Shown: piece by piece, positions 30,586 through 44,557 of the stretch
Layout: each line of letters begins with the position of its first letter
How positions within the stretch are numbered: the first letter of the stretch is position 1
DNA from: Strigamia acuminata
Lineage: Eukaryota; Arthropoda; Chilopoda; Geophilomorpha; Linotaeniidae
Assembly: GCA_949358305.1 (NCBI GenBank)
Contig: CASHSZ010000069.1
Span: forward strand, 62,001-126,000
DNA length: 64,000 nt
Direction: 5' to 3'
Translations under genes and position numbers: made by a program
The notes under the pieces: model-generated
The model's database searches: none
Seen by the model: the letters and a program-made list of their open reading frames with translations, nothing else
What the model was told of the DNA's origin: nothing

Positions 30586-33500
30586 TTTGAAAATTTTTTT
30601 TTCCTAATTTTTGACAAAATTAGCACCGAATTTTGCCAATATTTGATAAATTTCCACGGAATTTTATCAATGTTTTACAAAAAACCCCTGGAAATGTGTC
30701 CAATCGAGCAGAAATGTCTCGTAAAATATCGCTGAAATTTGTCTAAAATTGACAAAAAATCGGTGCAAGTTTTGCTAGATATTTGCCCGGATCAAACTGT
30801 GCCCGAAACCGCCCGATCTGACAGTGTGCACGCGGGCTGGACGTGCCCACTGTCCCCGCATGTGCACTCGCCGGCGCGTTGGACGAGTTTAAGAAGATTT
30901 TATCAATTTCTGACAAAACTTGCATCGATTTTTTGTCAATATTTGATAAATTTCCCCAGAATTTTAGCAATAAAACCTTTGAAAATGTATCCAAAAGAGC
31001 AGAAATGTCCTGTAAAATATTGCTGAAAATCTGTTGAAATTCATCAAATATTGACAAAAATCTGTGACGAGCGGAGGGGCGATCCTTTGGCGGCCGAAAG
31101 AGAGAGGGGGGACGGTCGGGGCTCCCGCCGACGGGCGGAGGGGCGAGCCTTGGCGGCCGAGAGAGAGAGAGAGAGAGGACGGCCGGGGCTCCCGCCGGCG
31201 CACTGTCCACGCATGGGCGCGCTCGATTTACTGGCGCGTTGGACGAATTTTAAATTTTTTGTTTCCTATTTCTGACAAAATTTGCACCGACTTTTGGCAA
31301 TTTGTGACAAATTTTCACAGAATTTCGGCAACATTTTACGACACATTTCTGCCCGGTTGGACACATTTCCACAGGTTTTTTGTAAAACGTTGCTAAAATT
31401 CCGTTGAATTTCATCAAAAATTGTGTCAAAAGTCGGTGACGGGCGGAGGGGCGAGCTCCGGGCGCCCGAGAGAGAGAGAGAAAGAGAGAGAGAGGGGACG
31501 GCCGGGGCTCCCGCCAACGGGCGGAGGGGCGAGCCTTGGCGGGTTGGGCGTGCACTATCTAGGCATGTGGGCGCTCGATTTACCGGCACGTTGGACAAGT
31601 TTTGAAAATTTTTTTTTCCTAATTTTTGACAAAATTAGCACCGAATTTTGCCAATATTTGATAAATTTCCACGGAATTTTATCAATGTTTTACAAAAAAC
31701 CCCTGGAAATGTGTCCAATCGAGCAGAAATGTCTCGTAAAATATCGCTGAAATTTGTCTAAAATTGACAAAAAATCGGTGCAAGTTTTGCTAGATATTTG
31801 CCCGGATCAAACTGTGCCCGAAACCGCCCGATCTGACAGTGTGCACGCGGGCTGGACGTGCCCACTGTCCCCGCATGTGCACTCGCCGGCGCGTTGGACG
31901 AGTTTAAGAAGATTTTATCAATTTCTGACAAAACTTGCATCGATTTTTTGTCAATTTTTGATAAATTTCCCCAGAATTTTAGCAATAAAACCTTTGAAAA
32001 TGTATCCAAAAGAGCAGAAATGTCCTGTAAAATATTGCTGAAAATCTGTTGAAGTTCATCAAATATTGACAAAAATCTGTGACGAGCGGAGGGGCGATCC
32101 TTTGGCGGCCGAAAGAGAGAGGGGGGACGGTCGGGGCTCCCGCCGACGGGCGGAGGGGCGAGCCTTGGCGGCCGAGAGAGAGAGAGAGAGAGGACGGCCG
32201 GGGCTCCCGCCGGCGCACTGTCCACGCATGGGCGCGCTCGATTTACTGGCGCGTTGGACGAATTTTAAATTTTTTGTTTCCTATTTCTGACAAAATTTGC
32301 ACCGACTTTTGGCAATTTGTGACAAATTTTCACAGAATTTCGGCAACATTTTACGACACATTTCTGCCCGGTTGGACACATTTCCACAGGTTTTTTGTAA
32401 AACGTTGCTAAAATTCCGTTGAATTTCATCAAAAATTGTGTCAAAAGTCGGTGACGGGCGGAGGGGCGAGCTCCGGGCGCCCGAGAGAGAGAGAGAAAGA
32501 GAGAGAGAGGGGACGGCCGGGGCTCCCGCCAACGGGCGGAGGGGCGAGCCTTGGCGGGTTGGGCGTGCACTATCTAGGCATGTGGGCGCTCGATTTACCG
32601 GCACGTTGGACAAGTTTTGAAAATTTTTTTTTCCTAATTTTTGACAAAATTAGCACCGAATTTTGCCAATATTTGATAAATTTCCACGGAATTTTATCAA
32701 TGTTTTACAAAAAACCCCTGGAAATGTGTCCAATCGAGCAGAAATGTCTCGTAAAATATCGCTGAAATTTGTCTAAAATTGACAAAAAATCGGTGCAAGT
32801 TTTGCTAGATATTTGCCCGGATCAAACTGTGCCCGAAACCGCCCGATCTGACAGTGTGCACGCGGGCTGGACGTGCCCACTGTCCCCGCATGTGCACTCG
32901 CCGGCGCGTTGGACGAGTTTAAGAAGATTTTATCAATTTCTGACAAAACTTGCATCGATTTTTTGTCAATTTTTGATAAATTTCCCCAGAATTTTAGCAA
33001 TAAAACCTTTGAAAATGTATCCAAAAGAGCAGAAATGTCCTGTAAAATATTGCTGAAAATCTGTTGAAGTTCATCAAATATTGACAAAAATCTGTGACGA
33101 GCGGAGGGGCGATCCTTTGGCGGCCGAAAGAGATAGGGGGGACGGTCGGGGCTCCCGCCGACGGGCGGAGGGGCGAGCCTTGGCGGCCGAGAGAGAGAGA
33201 GAGAGAGGACGGCCGGGGCTCCCGCCGGCGCACTGTCCACGCATGGGCGCGCTCGATTTACTGGCGCGTTGGACGAATTTTAAATTTTTTGTTTCCTATT
33301 TCTGACAAAATTTGCACCGACTTTTGGCAATTTGTGACAAATTTTCACAGAATTTCGGCAACATTTTACGACACATTTCTGCCCGGTTGGACACATTTCC
33401 ACAGGTTTTTTGTAAAACGTTGCTAAAATTCCGTTGAATTTCATCAAAAATTGTGTCAAAAGTCGGTGACGGGCGGAGGGGCGAGCTCCGGGCGCCCGAG

Positions 33501-34661
33501 AGAGAGAGAGAAAGAGAGAGAGAGGGGACGGCCGGGGCTCCCGCCAACGGGCGGAGGGGCGAGCCTTGGCGGGTTGGGCGTGCACTATCTAGGCATGTGG
33601 GCGCTCGATTTACCGGCACGTTGGACAAGTTTTGAAAATTTTTTTTTCCTAATTTTTGACAAAATTAGCACCGAATTTTGCCAATATTTGATAAATTTCC
33701 ACGGAATTTTATCAATGTTTTACAAAAAACCCCTGGAAATGTGTCCAATCGAGCAGAAATGTCTCGTAAAATATTGCTGAAATTTGTCTAAAATTGACAA
33801 AAAATCGGTGCAAGTTTTGCTAGATATTTGCCCGGATCAAACTGTGCCCGAAACCGCCCGATCTGACAGTGTGCACGCGGGCTGGACGTGCCCACTGTCC
33901 CCGCATGTGCACTCGCCGGCGCGTTGGACGAGTTTAAGAAGATTTTATCAGTTTCTGACAAAACTTGCATCGATTTTTTGTCAATTTTTGATAAATTTCC
34001 CCAGAATTTTAGCAATAAAACCTTTGAAAATGTATCCAAAAGAGCAGAAATGTCCTGTAAAATATTGCTGAAAATCTGTTGAAATTCATCAAATATTGAC
34101 AAAAATCTGTGACGAGCGGAGGGGCGATCCTTTGGCGGCCGAAAGAGAGAGGGGGGACGGTCGGGGCTCCCGCCGACGGGCGGAGGGGCGAGCCTTGGCG
34201 GCCGAGAGAGAGAGAGAGAGAGGACGGCCGGGGCTCCCGCCGGCGCACTGTCCACGCATGGGCGCGCTCGATTTACTGGCGCGTTGGACGAATTTTAAAT
34301 TTTTTGTTTCCTATTTCTGACAAAATTTGCACAGACTTTTGTCAATTTTTGACAAATTTTCACGGAATTTCAGCAATGGGACGGACTTATGTAAAACATC
34401 GCTTAAAATCTGGAAATCTGTCAAATCTTCTTTAAATTTATGCAAGATATTGGGAAATTTTGGTTTAACTCGTCCAACGGGCCGGTAAATCGAGCGCCCA
34501 CACGCGCCCACATGCACGTCCAACCCGCATGGGCACTGTCACATCGGACGTTTGTTGCGTGCAAAACTTGCACCGACTTTTGGCCATTTTTGGTTAAACT
34601 TCCGCACAATTTCTGCCCGATTGGACACTGAGGTTCGGTTTCCGACCGGGTCGTTTCTTGT

Positions 34662-35694
34662 CCGACCCGCGGCGCGTCGCGGCGCGGCCGGAGGACGGCC
34701 CTCGTCCCCAAAAACCACACTCCGAGTCACGGGTCGCACGGCCAACAGGCCGTGACGGGCCGTAGCGGGTCGAAAACGGGCCGTTAACGGCCCGTTGACG
34801 GCCCGTTAGCGGCCCGCATGAGGTCGCACGGGCCGTCGGCGAGCCGAAGTCCGGGAACGAAGGCCGTTACGGGACCGTGACGGGACCGTCGGCGGCCCGT
34901 TAACGGCCCGTGCGAGCCGTTACGGGATCGTGACGGGACCGTCGGCGGCCCGTTAACGGCCCGTGCGAGCCGTTACGGAATCGTGACGGGACCGTCGGCG
35001 GCCCGTTAACGGCCCGTGCGGGCCGTTACGGGATCGTGACGGGACCGTCGGCGGCCCGTTAACGGCCCGTGCGACCCCATGCGGGCCGTTGACGGGCCGT
35101 TAACGGGCCGTTAACGGGCCGTTAACGGGCCGTGACGGTGTAAATCGAAAAAATCAACAACCGACAACACGTACATGAAAACGCGTACAACATTCATAGA
35201 CATTAATCTCGAATCCTGTTTTTGGTTTTACGCCGTTAACGGGCCGTTAACGGCCCGTTAACGGCCCGTTAACGGCCCGCATGAGGTCGTACGGGCCGTT
35301 ACGGGGTCGTGACGGGACCGTCGGCGGCCCGTTAACGGCCCGTGCGGGCCGTTACGGGATAGTTACGGAACCGTCGGCGGCCCGTTAACGGCCCGTGCGA
35401 GCCGTTACGGGATCGTGACGGGACCGTCGGCGGCCCGTTAACGGCCCGTGCGAGCCGTTACGGGATTGTGACGGGACCGTCGGCGGCCCGTTAACGGCCC
35501 GTGCGGGCCGTTTTCGACCCGTTGCGGCCGTTTTCGACCCGTTGCGGCCCGTTTTCGACCCGTTACGGTCCTTGGCCGTAACGGGCCGAAAACGGGAAAA
35601 CTGAAAAAGTCGAGTGCGAGACCACGTGACCCGGAGTGTGGTTTTTGGGGACGAGGGCCGTCCTCCGACCGCGCCGTGACGCGCCGCGGGTCGG
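34662..35694. repeat. Fold-back element B in HOR 4 (1033 bp)
   Basis: Shortest form, with minimum numbers of both the 11-bp and 20-bp units. Confidence 0.85.
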
Positions 35695-36129
35695 TCACCA
35701 ACTTTTGTCAATTTTTGACAGATTTTCACGGAATTTCAGCGACATTTTACGAGACGTTTCTGCCCGATGGGACGGACTTCTGTAAAACATTGCTTAAAAT
35801 CCATGGAAATTTATCACATATTGACAAAATTCGGTGCAAGTTTTGTCAGAAATTAGGAAAAAACTTTTTTCAAAACTCGTCCAACGCGCCGGTAAATTGA
35901 GCGCCCACGTGCGTCGACAGTGGGCGCTTCAAAACCGCGTGGACACTGTCAGATCTCGGCACAGTTTGATGCGCCCAAATCTAGCAATACTTGCACCGAC
36001 TTTTGGCAATTTGTGACAAATTTTCACAGAATTTCGGCAACATTTTACGACACATTTCTGCCCGGTTGGACACATTTCCACAGGTTTTTTGTAAAACGTT
36101 GCTAAAATTCCGTTGAATTTCATCAAAAA

Positions 36130-39100
36130 TTGTGTCAAAAGTCGGTGACGGGCGGAGGGGCGAGCTCCGGGCGCCCGAGAGAGAGAGAGAAAGAGAGAGA
36201 GAGGGGACGGCCGGGGCTCCCGCCAACGGGCGGAGGGGCGAGCCTTGGCGGGTTGGGCGTGCACTATCTAGGCATGTGGGCGCTCGATTTACCGGCACGT
36301 TGGACAAGTTTTGAAAATTTTTTTTTCCTAATTTTTGACAAAATTAGCACCGAATTTTGCCAATATTTGATAAATTTCCACGGAATTTTATCAATGTTTT
36401 ACAAAAAACCCCTGGAAATGTGTCCAATCGAGCAGAAATGTCTCGTAAAATATCGCTGAAATTTGTCTAAAATTGACAAAAAATCGGTGCAAGTTTTGCT
36501 AGATATTTGCCCGGATCAAACTGTGCCCGAAACCGCCCGATCTGACAGTGTGCACGCGGGCTGGACGTGCCCACTGTCCCCGCATGTGCACTCGCCGGCG
36601 CGTTGGACGAGTTTAAGAAGATTTTATCAATTTCTGACAAAACTTGCATCGATTTTTTGTCAATATTTGATAAATTTCCCCAGAATTTTAGCAATAAAAC
36701 CTTTGAAAATGTATCCAAAAGAGCAGAAATGTCCTGTAAAATATTGCTGAAAATCTGTTGAAATTCATCAAATATTGACAAAAATCTGTGACGAGCGGAG
36801 GGGCGATCCTTTGGCGGCCGAAAGAGAGAGGGGGGACGGTCGGGGCTCCCGCCGACGGGCGGAGGGGCGAGCCTTGGCGGCCGAGAGAGAGAGAGAGAGA
36901 GGACGGCCGGGGCTCCCGCCGGCGCACTGTCCACGCATGGGCGCGCTCGATTTACTGGCGCGTTGGACGAATTTTAAATTTTTTGTTTCCTATTTCTGAC
37001 AAAATTTGCACCGACTTTTGGCAATTTGTGACAAATTTTCACAGAATTTCGGCAACATTTTACGACACATTTCTGCCCGGTTGGACACATTTCCACAGGT
37101 TTTTTGTAAAACGTTGCTAAAATTCCGTTGAATTTCATCAAAAATTGTGTCAAAAGTCGGTGACGGGCGGAGGGGCGAGCTCCGGGCGCCCGAGAGAGAG
37201 AGAGAAAGAGAGAGAGAGGGGACGGCCGGGGCTCCCGCCAACGGGCGGAGGGGCGAGCCTTGGCGGGTTGGGCGTGCACTATCTAGGCATGTGGGCGCTC
37301 GATTTACCGGCACGTTGGACAAGTTTTGAAAATTTTTTTTTCCTAATTTTTGACAAAATTAGCACCGAATTTTGCCAATATTTGATAAATTTCCACGGAA
37401 TTTTATCAATGTTTTACAAAAAACCCCTGGAAATGTGTCCAATCGAGCAGAAATGTCTCGTAAAATATTGCTGAAATTTGTCTAAAATTGACAAAAAATC
37501 GGTGCAAGTTTTGCTAGATATTTGCCCGGATCAAACTGTGCCCGAAACCGCCCGATCTGACAGTGTGCACGCGGGCTGGACGTGCCCACTGTCCCCGCAT
37601 GTGCACTCGCCGGCGCGTTGGACGAGTTTAAGAAGATTTTATCAGTTTCTGACAAAACTTGCATCGATTTTTTGTCAATTTTTGATAAATTTCCCCAGAA
37701 TTTTAGCAATAAAACCTTTGAAAATGTATCCAAAAGAGCAGAAATGTCCTGTAAAATATTGCTGAAAATCTGTTGAAATTCATCAAATATTGACAAAAAT
37801 CTGTGACGAGCGGAGGGGCGATCCTTTGGCGGCCGAAAGAGAGAGGGGGGACGGTCGGGGCTCCCGCCGACGGGCGGAGGGGCGAGCCTTGGCGGCCGAG
37901 AGAGAGAGAGAGAGAGGACGGCCGGGGCTCCCGCCGGCGCACTGTCCACGCATGGGCGCGCTCGATTTACTGGCGCGTTGGACGAATTTTAAATTTTTTG
38001 TTTCCTATTTCTGACAAAATTTGCACAGACTTTTGTCAATTTTTGACAAATTTTCACGGAATTTCAGCAATGGGACGGACTTATGTAAAACATCGCTTAA
38101 AATCTGGAAATCTGTCAAATCTTCTTTAAATTTATGCAAGATATTGGGAAATTTTGGTTTAACTCGTCCAACGGGCCGGTAAATCGAGCGCCCACACGCG
38201 CCCACATGCACGTCCAACCCGCATGGGCACTGTCACATCGGACGTTTGTTGCGTGCAAAACTTGCACCGACTTTTGGCCATTTTTGGTTAAACTTCCGCA
38301 CAATTTCTGCCCGATTGGACACTGAGGTTCGGTTTCCGACCGGGTCGTTTCTTGTCCGACCCGCGGCGCGTCGCGGCGCGGCCGGAGGACGGCCCTCGTC
38401 CCCAAAAACCACACTCCGAGTCACGGGTCGCACGGCCAACAGGCCGTGACGGGCCGTAGCGGGTCGAAAACGGGCCGTTAACGGCCCGTTGACGGCCCGT
38501 TAGCGGCCCGCATGAGGTCGCACGGGCCGTCGGCGAGCCGAAGTCCGGGAACGAAGGCCGTTACGGGACCGTGACGGGACCGTCGGCGGCCCGTTAACGG
38601 CCCGTGCGAGCCGTTACGGGATCGTGACGGGACCGTCGGCGGCCCGTTAACGGCCCGTGCGAGCCGTTACGGAATCGTGACGGGACCGTCGGCGGCCCGT
38701 TAACGGCCCGTGCGGGCCGTTACGGGATCGTGACGGGACCGTCGGCGGCCCGTTAACGGCCCGTGCGACCCCATGCGGGCCGTTGACGGGCCGTTAACGG
38801 GCCGTTAACGGGCCGTTAACGGGCCGTGACGGTGTAAATCGAAAAAATCAACAACCGACAACACGTACATGAAAACGCGTACAACATTCATAGACATTAA
38901 TCTCGAATCCTGTTTTTGGTTTTACGCCGTTAACGGGCCGTTAACGGCCCGTTAACGGCCCGTTAACGGCCCGCATGAGGTCGTACGGGCCGTTACGGGG
39001 TCGTGACGGGACCGTCGGCGGCCCGTTAACGGCCCGTGCGGGCCGTTACGGGATAGTTACGGAACCGTCGGCGGCCCGTTAACGGCCCGTGCGAGCCGTT

Positions 39101-39843
39101 ACGGGATCGTGACGGGACCGTCGGCGGCCCGTTAACGGCCCGTGCGAGCCGTTACGGGATTGTGACGGGACCGTCGGCGGCCCGTTAACGGCCCGTGCGG
39201 GCCGTTTTCGACCCGTTGCGGCCGTTTTCGACCCGTTGCGGCCGTTTTCGACCCGTTGCGGCCCGTTTTCGACCCGTTACGGTCCTTGGCCGTAACGGGC
39301 CGAAAACGGGAAAACTGAAAAAGTCGAGTGCGAGACCACGTGACCCGGAGTGTGGTTTTTGGGGACGAGGGCCGTCCTCCGACCGCGCCGTGACGCGCCG
39401 CGGGTCGGTCACCAACTTTTGTCAATTTTTGACAGATTTTCACGGAATTTCAGCGACATTTTACGAGACGTTTCTGCCCGATGGGACGGACTTCTGTAAA
39501 ACATTGCTTAAAATCCATGGAAATTTATCACATATTGACAAAATTCGGTGCAAGTTTTGTCAGAAATTAGGAAAAAACTTTTTTCAAAACTCGTCCAACG
39601 CGCCGGTAAATTGAGCGCCCACGTGCGTCGACAGTGGGCGCTTCAAAACCGCGTGGACACTGTCAGATCTCGGCACAGTTTGATGCGCCCAAATCTAGCA
39701 ATACTTGCACCGACTTTTGGCAATTTGTGACAAATTTTCACAGAATTTCGGCAACATTTTACGACACATTTCTGCCCGGTTGGACACATTTCCACAGGTT
39801 TTTTGTAAAACGTTGCTAAAATTCCGTTGAATTTCATCAAAAA
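36130..39843 (+). repeat. Satellite HOR 5 (3714 bp, 2 A units + B)
   Basis: A units start at 36130 (N type) and 37145 (T type). It has the same order as HOR 2. Confidence 0.9.
38356..39408. repeat. Fold-back element B in HOR 5 (1053 bp)
   Basis: Same size class as HOR 3, with one extra 20-bp unit. Confidence 0.85.
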
Positions 39844-42800
39844 TTGTGTCAAAAGTCGGTGACGGGCGGAGGGGCGAGCTCCGGGCGCCCGAGAGAGAGA
39901 GAGAAAGAGAGAGAGAGGGGACGGCCGGGGCTCCCGCCAACGGGCGGAGGGGCGAGCCTTGGCGGGTTGGGCGTGCACTATCTAGGCATGTGGGCGCTCG
40001 ATTTACCGGCACGTTGGACAAGTTTTGAAAATTTTTTTTTCCTAATTTTTGACAAAATTAGCACCGAATTTTGCCAATATTTGATAAATTTCCACGGAAT
40101 TTTATCAATGTTTTACAAAAAACCCCTGGAAATGTGTCCAATCGAGCAGAAATGTCTCGTAAAATATCGCTGAAATTTGTCTAAAATTGACAAAAAATCG
40201 GTGCAAGTTTTGCTAGATATTTGCCCGGATCAAACTGTGCCCGAAACCGCCCGATCTGACAGTGTGCACGCGGGCTGGACGTGCCCACTGTCCCCGCATG
40301 TGCACTCGCCGGCGCGTTGGACGAGTTTAAGAAGATTTTATCAATTTCTGACAAAACTTGCATCGATTTTTTGTCAATATTTGATAAATTTCCCCAGAAT
40401 TTTAGCAATAAAACCTTTGAAAATGTATCCAAAAGAGCAGAAATGTCCTGTAAAATATTGCTGAAAATCTGTTGAAATTCATCAAATATTGACAAAAATC
40501 TGTGACGAGCGGAGGGGCGATCCTTTGGCGGCCGAAAGAGAGAGGGGGGACGGTCGGGGCTCCCGCCGACGGGCGGAGGGGCGAGCCTTGGCGGCCGAGA
40601 GAGAGAGAGAGAGAGGACGGCCGGGGCTCCCGCCGGCGCACTGTCCACGCATGGGCGCGCTCGATTTACTGGCGCGTTGGACGAATTTTAAATTTTTTGT
40701 TTCCTATTTCTGACAAAATTTGCACCGACTTTTGGCAATTTGTGACAAATTTTCACAGAATTTCGGCAACATTTTACGACACATTTCTGCCCGGTTGGAC
40801 ACATTTCCACAGGTTTTTTGTAAAACGTTGCTAAAATTCCGTTGAATTTCATCAAAAATTGTGTCAAAAGTCGGTGACGGGCGGAGGGGCGAGCTCCGGG
40901 CGCCCGAGAGAGAGAGAGAAAGAGAGAGAGAGGGGACGGCCGGGGCTCCCGCCAACGGGCGGAGGGGCGAGCCTTGGCGGGTTGGGCGTGCACTATCTAG
41001 GCATGTGGGCGCTCGATTTACCGGCACGTTGGACAAGTTTTGAAAATTTTTTTTTCCTAATTTTTGACAAAATTAGCACCGAATTTTGCCAATATTTGAT
41101 AAATTTCCACGGAATTTTATCAATGTTTTACAAAAAACCCCTGGAAATGTGTCCAATCGAGCAGAAATGTCTCGTAAAATATCGCTGAAATTTGTCTAAA
41201 ATTGACAAAAAATCGGTGCAAGTTTTGCTAGATATTTGCCCGGATCAAACTGTGCCCGAAACCGCCCGATCTGACAGTGTGCACGCGGGCTGGACGTGCC
41301 CACTGTCCCCGCATGTGCACTCGCCGGCGCGTTGGACGAGTTTAAGAAGATTTTATCAATTTCTGACAAAACTTGCATCGATTTTTTGTCAATTTTTGAT
41401 AAATTTCCCCAGAATTTTAGCAATAAAACCTTTGAAAATGTATCCAAAAGAGCAGAAATGTCCTGTAAAATATTGCTGAAAATCTGTTGAAGTTCATCAA
41501 ATATTGACAAAAATCTGTGACGAGCGGAGGGGCGATCCTTTGGCGGCCGAAAGAGAGAGGGGGGACGGTCGGGGCTCCCGCCGACGGGCGGAGGGGCGAG
41601 CCTTGGCGGCCGAGAGAGAGAGAGAGAGAGGACGGCCGGGGCTCCCGCCGGCGCACTGTCCACGCATGGGCGCGCTCGATTTACTGGCGCGTTGGACGAA
41701 TTTTAAATTTTTTGTTTCCTATTTCTGACAAAATTTGCACCGACTTTTGGCAATTTGTGACAAATTTTCACAGAATTTCGGCAACATTTTACGACACATT
41801 TCTGCCCGGTTGGACACATTTCCACAGGTTTTTTGTAAAACGTTGCTAAAATTCCGTTGAATTTCATCAAAAATTGTGTCAAAAGTCGGTGACGGGCGGA
41901 GGGGCGAGCTCCGGGCGCCCGAGAGAGAGAGAGAAAGAGAGAGAGAGGGGACGGCCGGGGCTCCCGCCAACGGGCGGAGGGGCGAGCCTTGGCGGGTTGG
42001 GCGTGCACTATCTAGGCATGTGGGCGCTCGATTTACCGGCACGTTGGACAAGTTTTGAAAATTTTTTTTTCCTAATTTTTGACAAAATTAGCACCGAATT
42101 TTGCCAATATTTGATAAATTTCCACGGAATTTTATCAATGTTTTACAAAAAACCCCTGGAAATGTGTCCAATCGAGCAGAAATGTCTCGTAAAATATCGC
42201 TGAAATTTGTCTAAAATTGACAAAAAATCGGTGCAAGTTTTGCTAGATATTTGCCCGGATCAAACTGTGCCCGAAACCGCCCGATCTGACAGTGTGCACG
42301 CGGGCTGGACGTGCCCACTGTCCCCGCATGTGCACTCGCCGGCGCGTTGGACGAGTTTAAGAAGATTTTATCAATTTCTGACAAAACTTGCATCGATTTT
42401 TTGTCAATTTTTGATAAATTTCCCCAGAATTTTAGCAATAAAACCTTTGAAAATGTATCCAAAAGAGCAGAAATGTCCTGTAAAATATTGCTGAAAATCT
42501 GTTGAAGTTCATCAAATATTGACAAAAATCTGTGACGAGCGGAGGGGCGATCCTTTGGCGGCCGAAAGAGATAGGGGGGACGGTCGGGGCTCCCGCCGAC
42601 GGGCGGAGGGGCGAGCCTTGGCGGCCGAGAGAGAGAGAGAGAGAGGACGGCCGGGGCTCCCGCCGGCGCACTGTCCACGCATGGGCGCGCTCGATTTACT
42701 GGCGCGTTGGACGAATTTTAAATTTTTTGTTTCCTATTTCTGACAAAATTTGCACAGACTTTTGTCAATTTTTGACAAATTTTCACGGAATTTCAGCAAT

Positions 42801-44557
42801 GGGACGGACTTATGTAAAACATCGCTTAAAATCTGGAAATCTGTCAAATCTTCTTTAAATTTATGCAAGATATTGGGAAATTTTGGTTTAACTCGTCCAA
42901 CGGGCCGGTAAATCGAGCGCCCACACGCGCCCACATGCACGTCCAACCCGCATGGGCACTGTCACATCGGACGTTTGTTGCGTGCAAAACTTGCACCGAC
43001 TTTTGGCCATTTTTGGTTAAACTTCCGCACAATTTCTGCCCGATTGGACACTGAGGTTCGGTTTCCGACCGGGTCGTTTCTTGTCCGACCCGCGGCGCGT
43101 CGCGGCGCGGCCGGAGGACGGCCCTCGTCCCCAAAAACCACACTCCGAGTCACGGGTCGCACGGCCAACAGGCCGTGACGGGCCGTAGCGGGTCGAAAAC
43201 GGGCCGTTAACGGCCCGTTGACGGCCCGTTAGCGGCCCGCATGAGGTCGCACGGGCCGTCGGCGAGCCGAAGTCCGGGAACGAAGGCCGTTACGGGACCG
43301 TGACGGGACCGTCGGCGGCCCGTTAACGGCCCGTGCGAGCCGTTACGGGATCGTGACGGGACCGTCGGCGGCCCGTTAACGGCCCGTGCGAGCCGTTACG
43401 GAATCGTGACGGGACCGTCGGCGGCCCGTTAACGGCCCGTGCGGGCCGTTACGGGATCGTGACGGGACCGTCGGCGGCCCGTTAACGGCCCGTGCGACCC
43501 CATGCGGGCCGTTGACGGGCCGTTAACGGGCCGTTAACGGGCCGTTAACGGGCCGTGACGGTGTAAATCGAAAAAATCAACAACCGACAACACGTACATG
43601 AAAACGCGTACAACATTCATAGACATTAATCTCGAATCCTGTTTTTGGTTTTACGCCGTTAACGGGCCGTTAACGGCCCGTTAACGGCCCGTTAACGGCC
43701 CGTTAACGGCCCGCATGAGGTCGTACGGGCCGTTACGGGGTCGTGACGGGACCGTCGGCGGCCCGTTAACGGCCCGTGCGGGCCGTTACGGGATAGTTAC
43801 GGAACCGTCGGCGGCCCGTTAACGGCCCGTGCGAGCCGTTACGGGATCGTGACGGGACCGTCGGCGGCCCGTTAACGGCCCGTGCGAGCCGTTACGGGAT
43901 TGTGACGGGACCGTCGGCGGCCCGTTAACGGCCCGTGCGGGCCGTTTTCGACCCGTTGCGGCCGTTTTCGACCCGTTGCGGCCCGTTTTCGACCCGTTAC
44001 GGTCCTTGGCCGTAACGGGCCGAAAACGGGAAAACTGAAAAAGTCGAGTGCGAGACCACGTGACCCGGAGTGTGGTTTTTGGGGACGAGGGCCGTCCTCC
44101 GACCGCGCCGTGACGCGCCGCGGGTCGGTCACCAACTTTTGTCAATTAGATTTTCACGGAATTTCAGCGACATTTTACGAGACGTTTCTGCCCGATGGGA
44201 CGGACTTCTGTAAAACATTGCTTAAAATCCATGGAAATTTATCACATATTGACAAAATTCGGTGCAAGTTTTGTCAGAAATTAGGAAAAAACTTTTTTCA
44301 AAACTCGTCCAACGCGCCGGTAAATTGAGCGCCCACGTGCGTCGACAGTGGGCGCTTCAAAACCGCGTGGACACTGTCAGATCTCGGCACAGTTTGATGC
44401 GCCCAAATCTAGCAATACTTGCACCGACTTTTGGCAATTTGTGACAAATTTTCACAGAATTTCGGCAACATTTTACGACACATTTCTGCCCGGTTGGACA
44501 CATTTCCACAGGTTTTTTGTAAAACGTTGCTAAAATTCCGTTGAATTTCATCAAAAA
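39844..44557 (+). repeat. Satellite HOR 6 (4714 bp, 3 A units + B, chimeric)
   Basis: A units start at 39844 (N), 40859 (L) and 41874 (LY). The LY unit runs directly into the B flank without a T unit, unlike HORs 3 and 4. This places an unequal-crossover junction between the LY base near 42572 and the start of the B flank near 42755. A 6-bp loss is present in the right flank near 44148 (GTCAATTAGATTTT). Confidence 0.9.
43085..44128. repeat. Fold-back element B in HOR 6 (1044 bp)
   Basis: Same size class as the reference: one 11-bp unit more than the shortest form, lying right of the core. Confidence 0.85.

Larger units (their letters stand above)
16905..36129 (+). repeat. Satellite HOR 4 (4 A units + B), split by the retrotransposon
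   Basis: The first A unit starts at 16905 (short GA variant), is interrupted after 17082 and continues at 30582. The others start at 31421, 32436 and 33451. Removing the 13499-bp element and one 4-bp target copy leaves 5722 bp. The variant order N, L, LY, T equals HOR 3, so the two neighbours are a recent block duplication. Confidence 0.9.
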
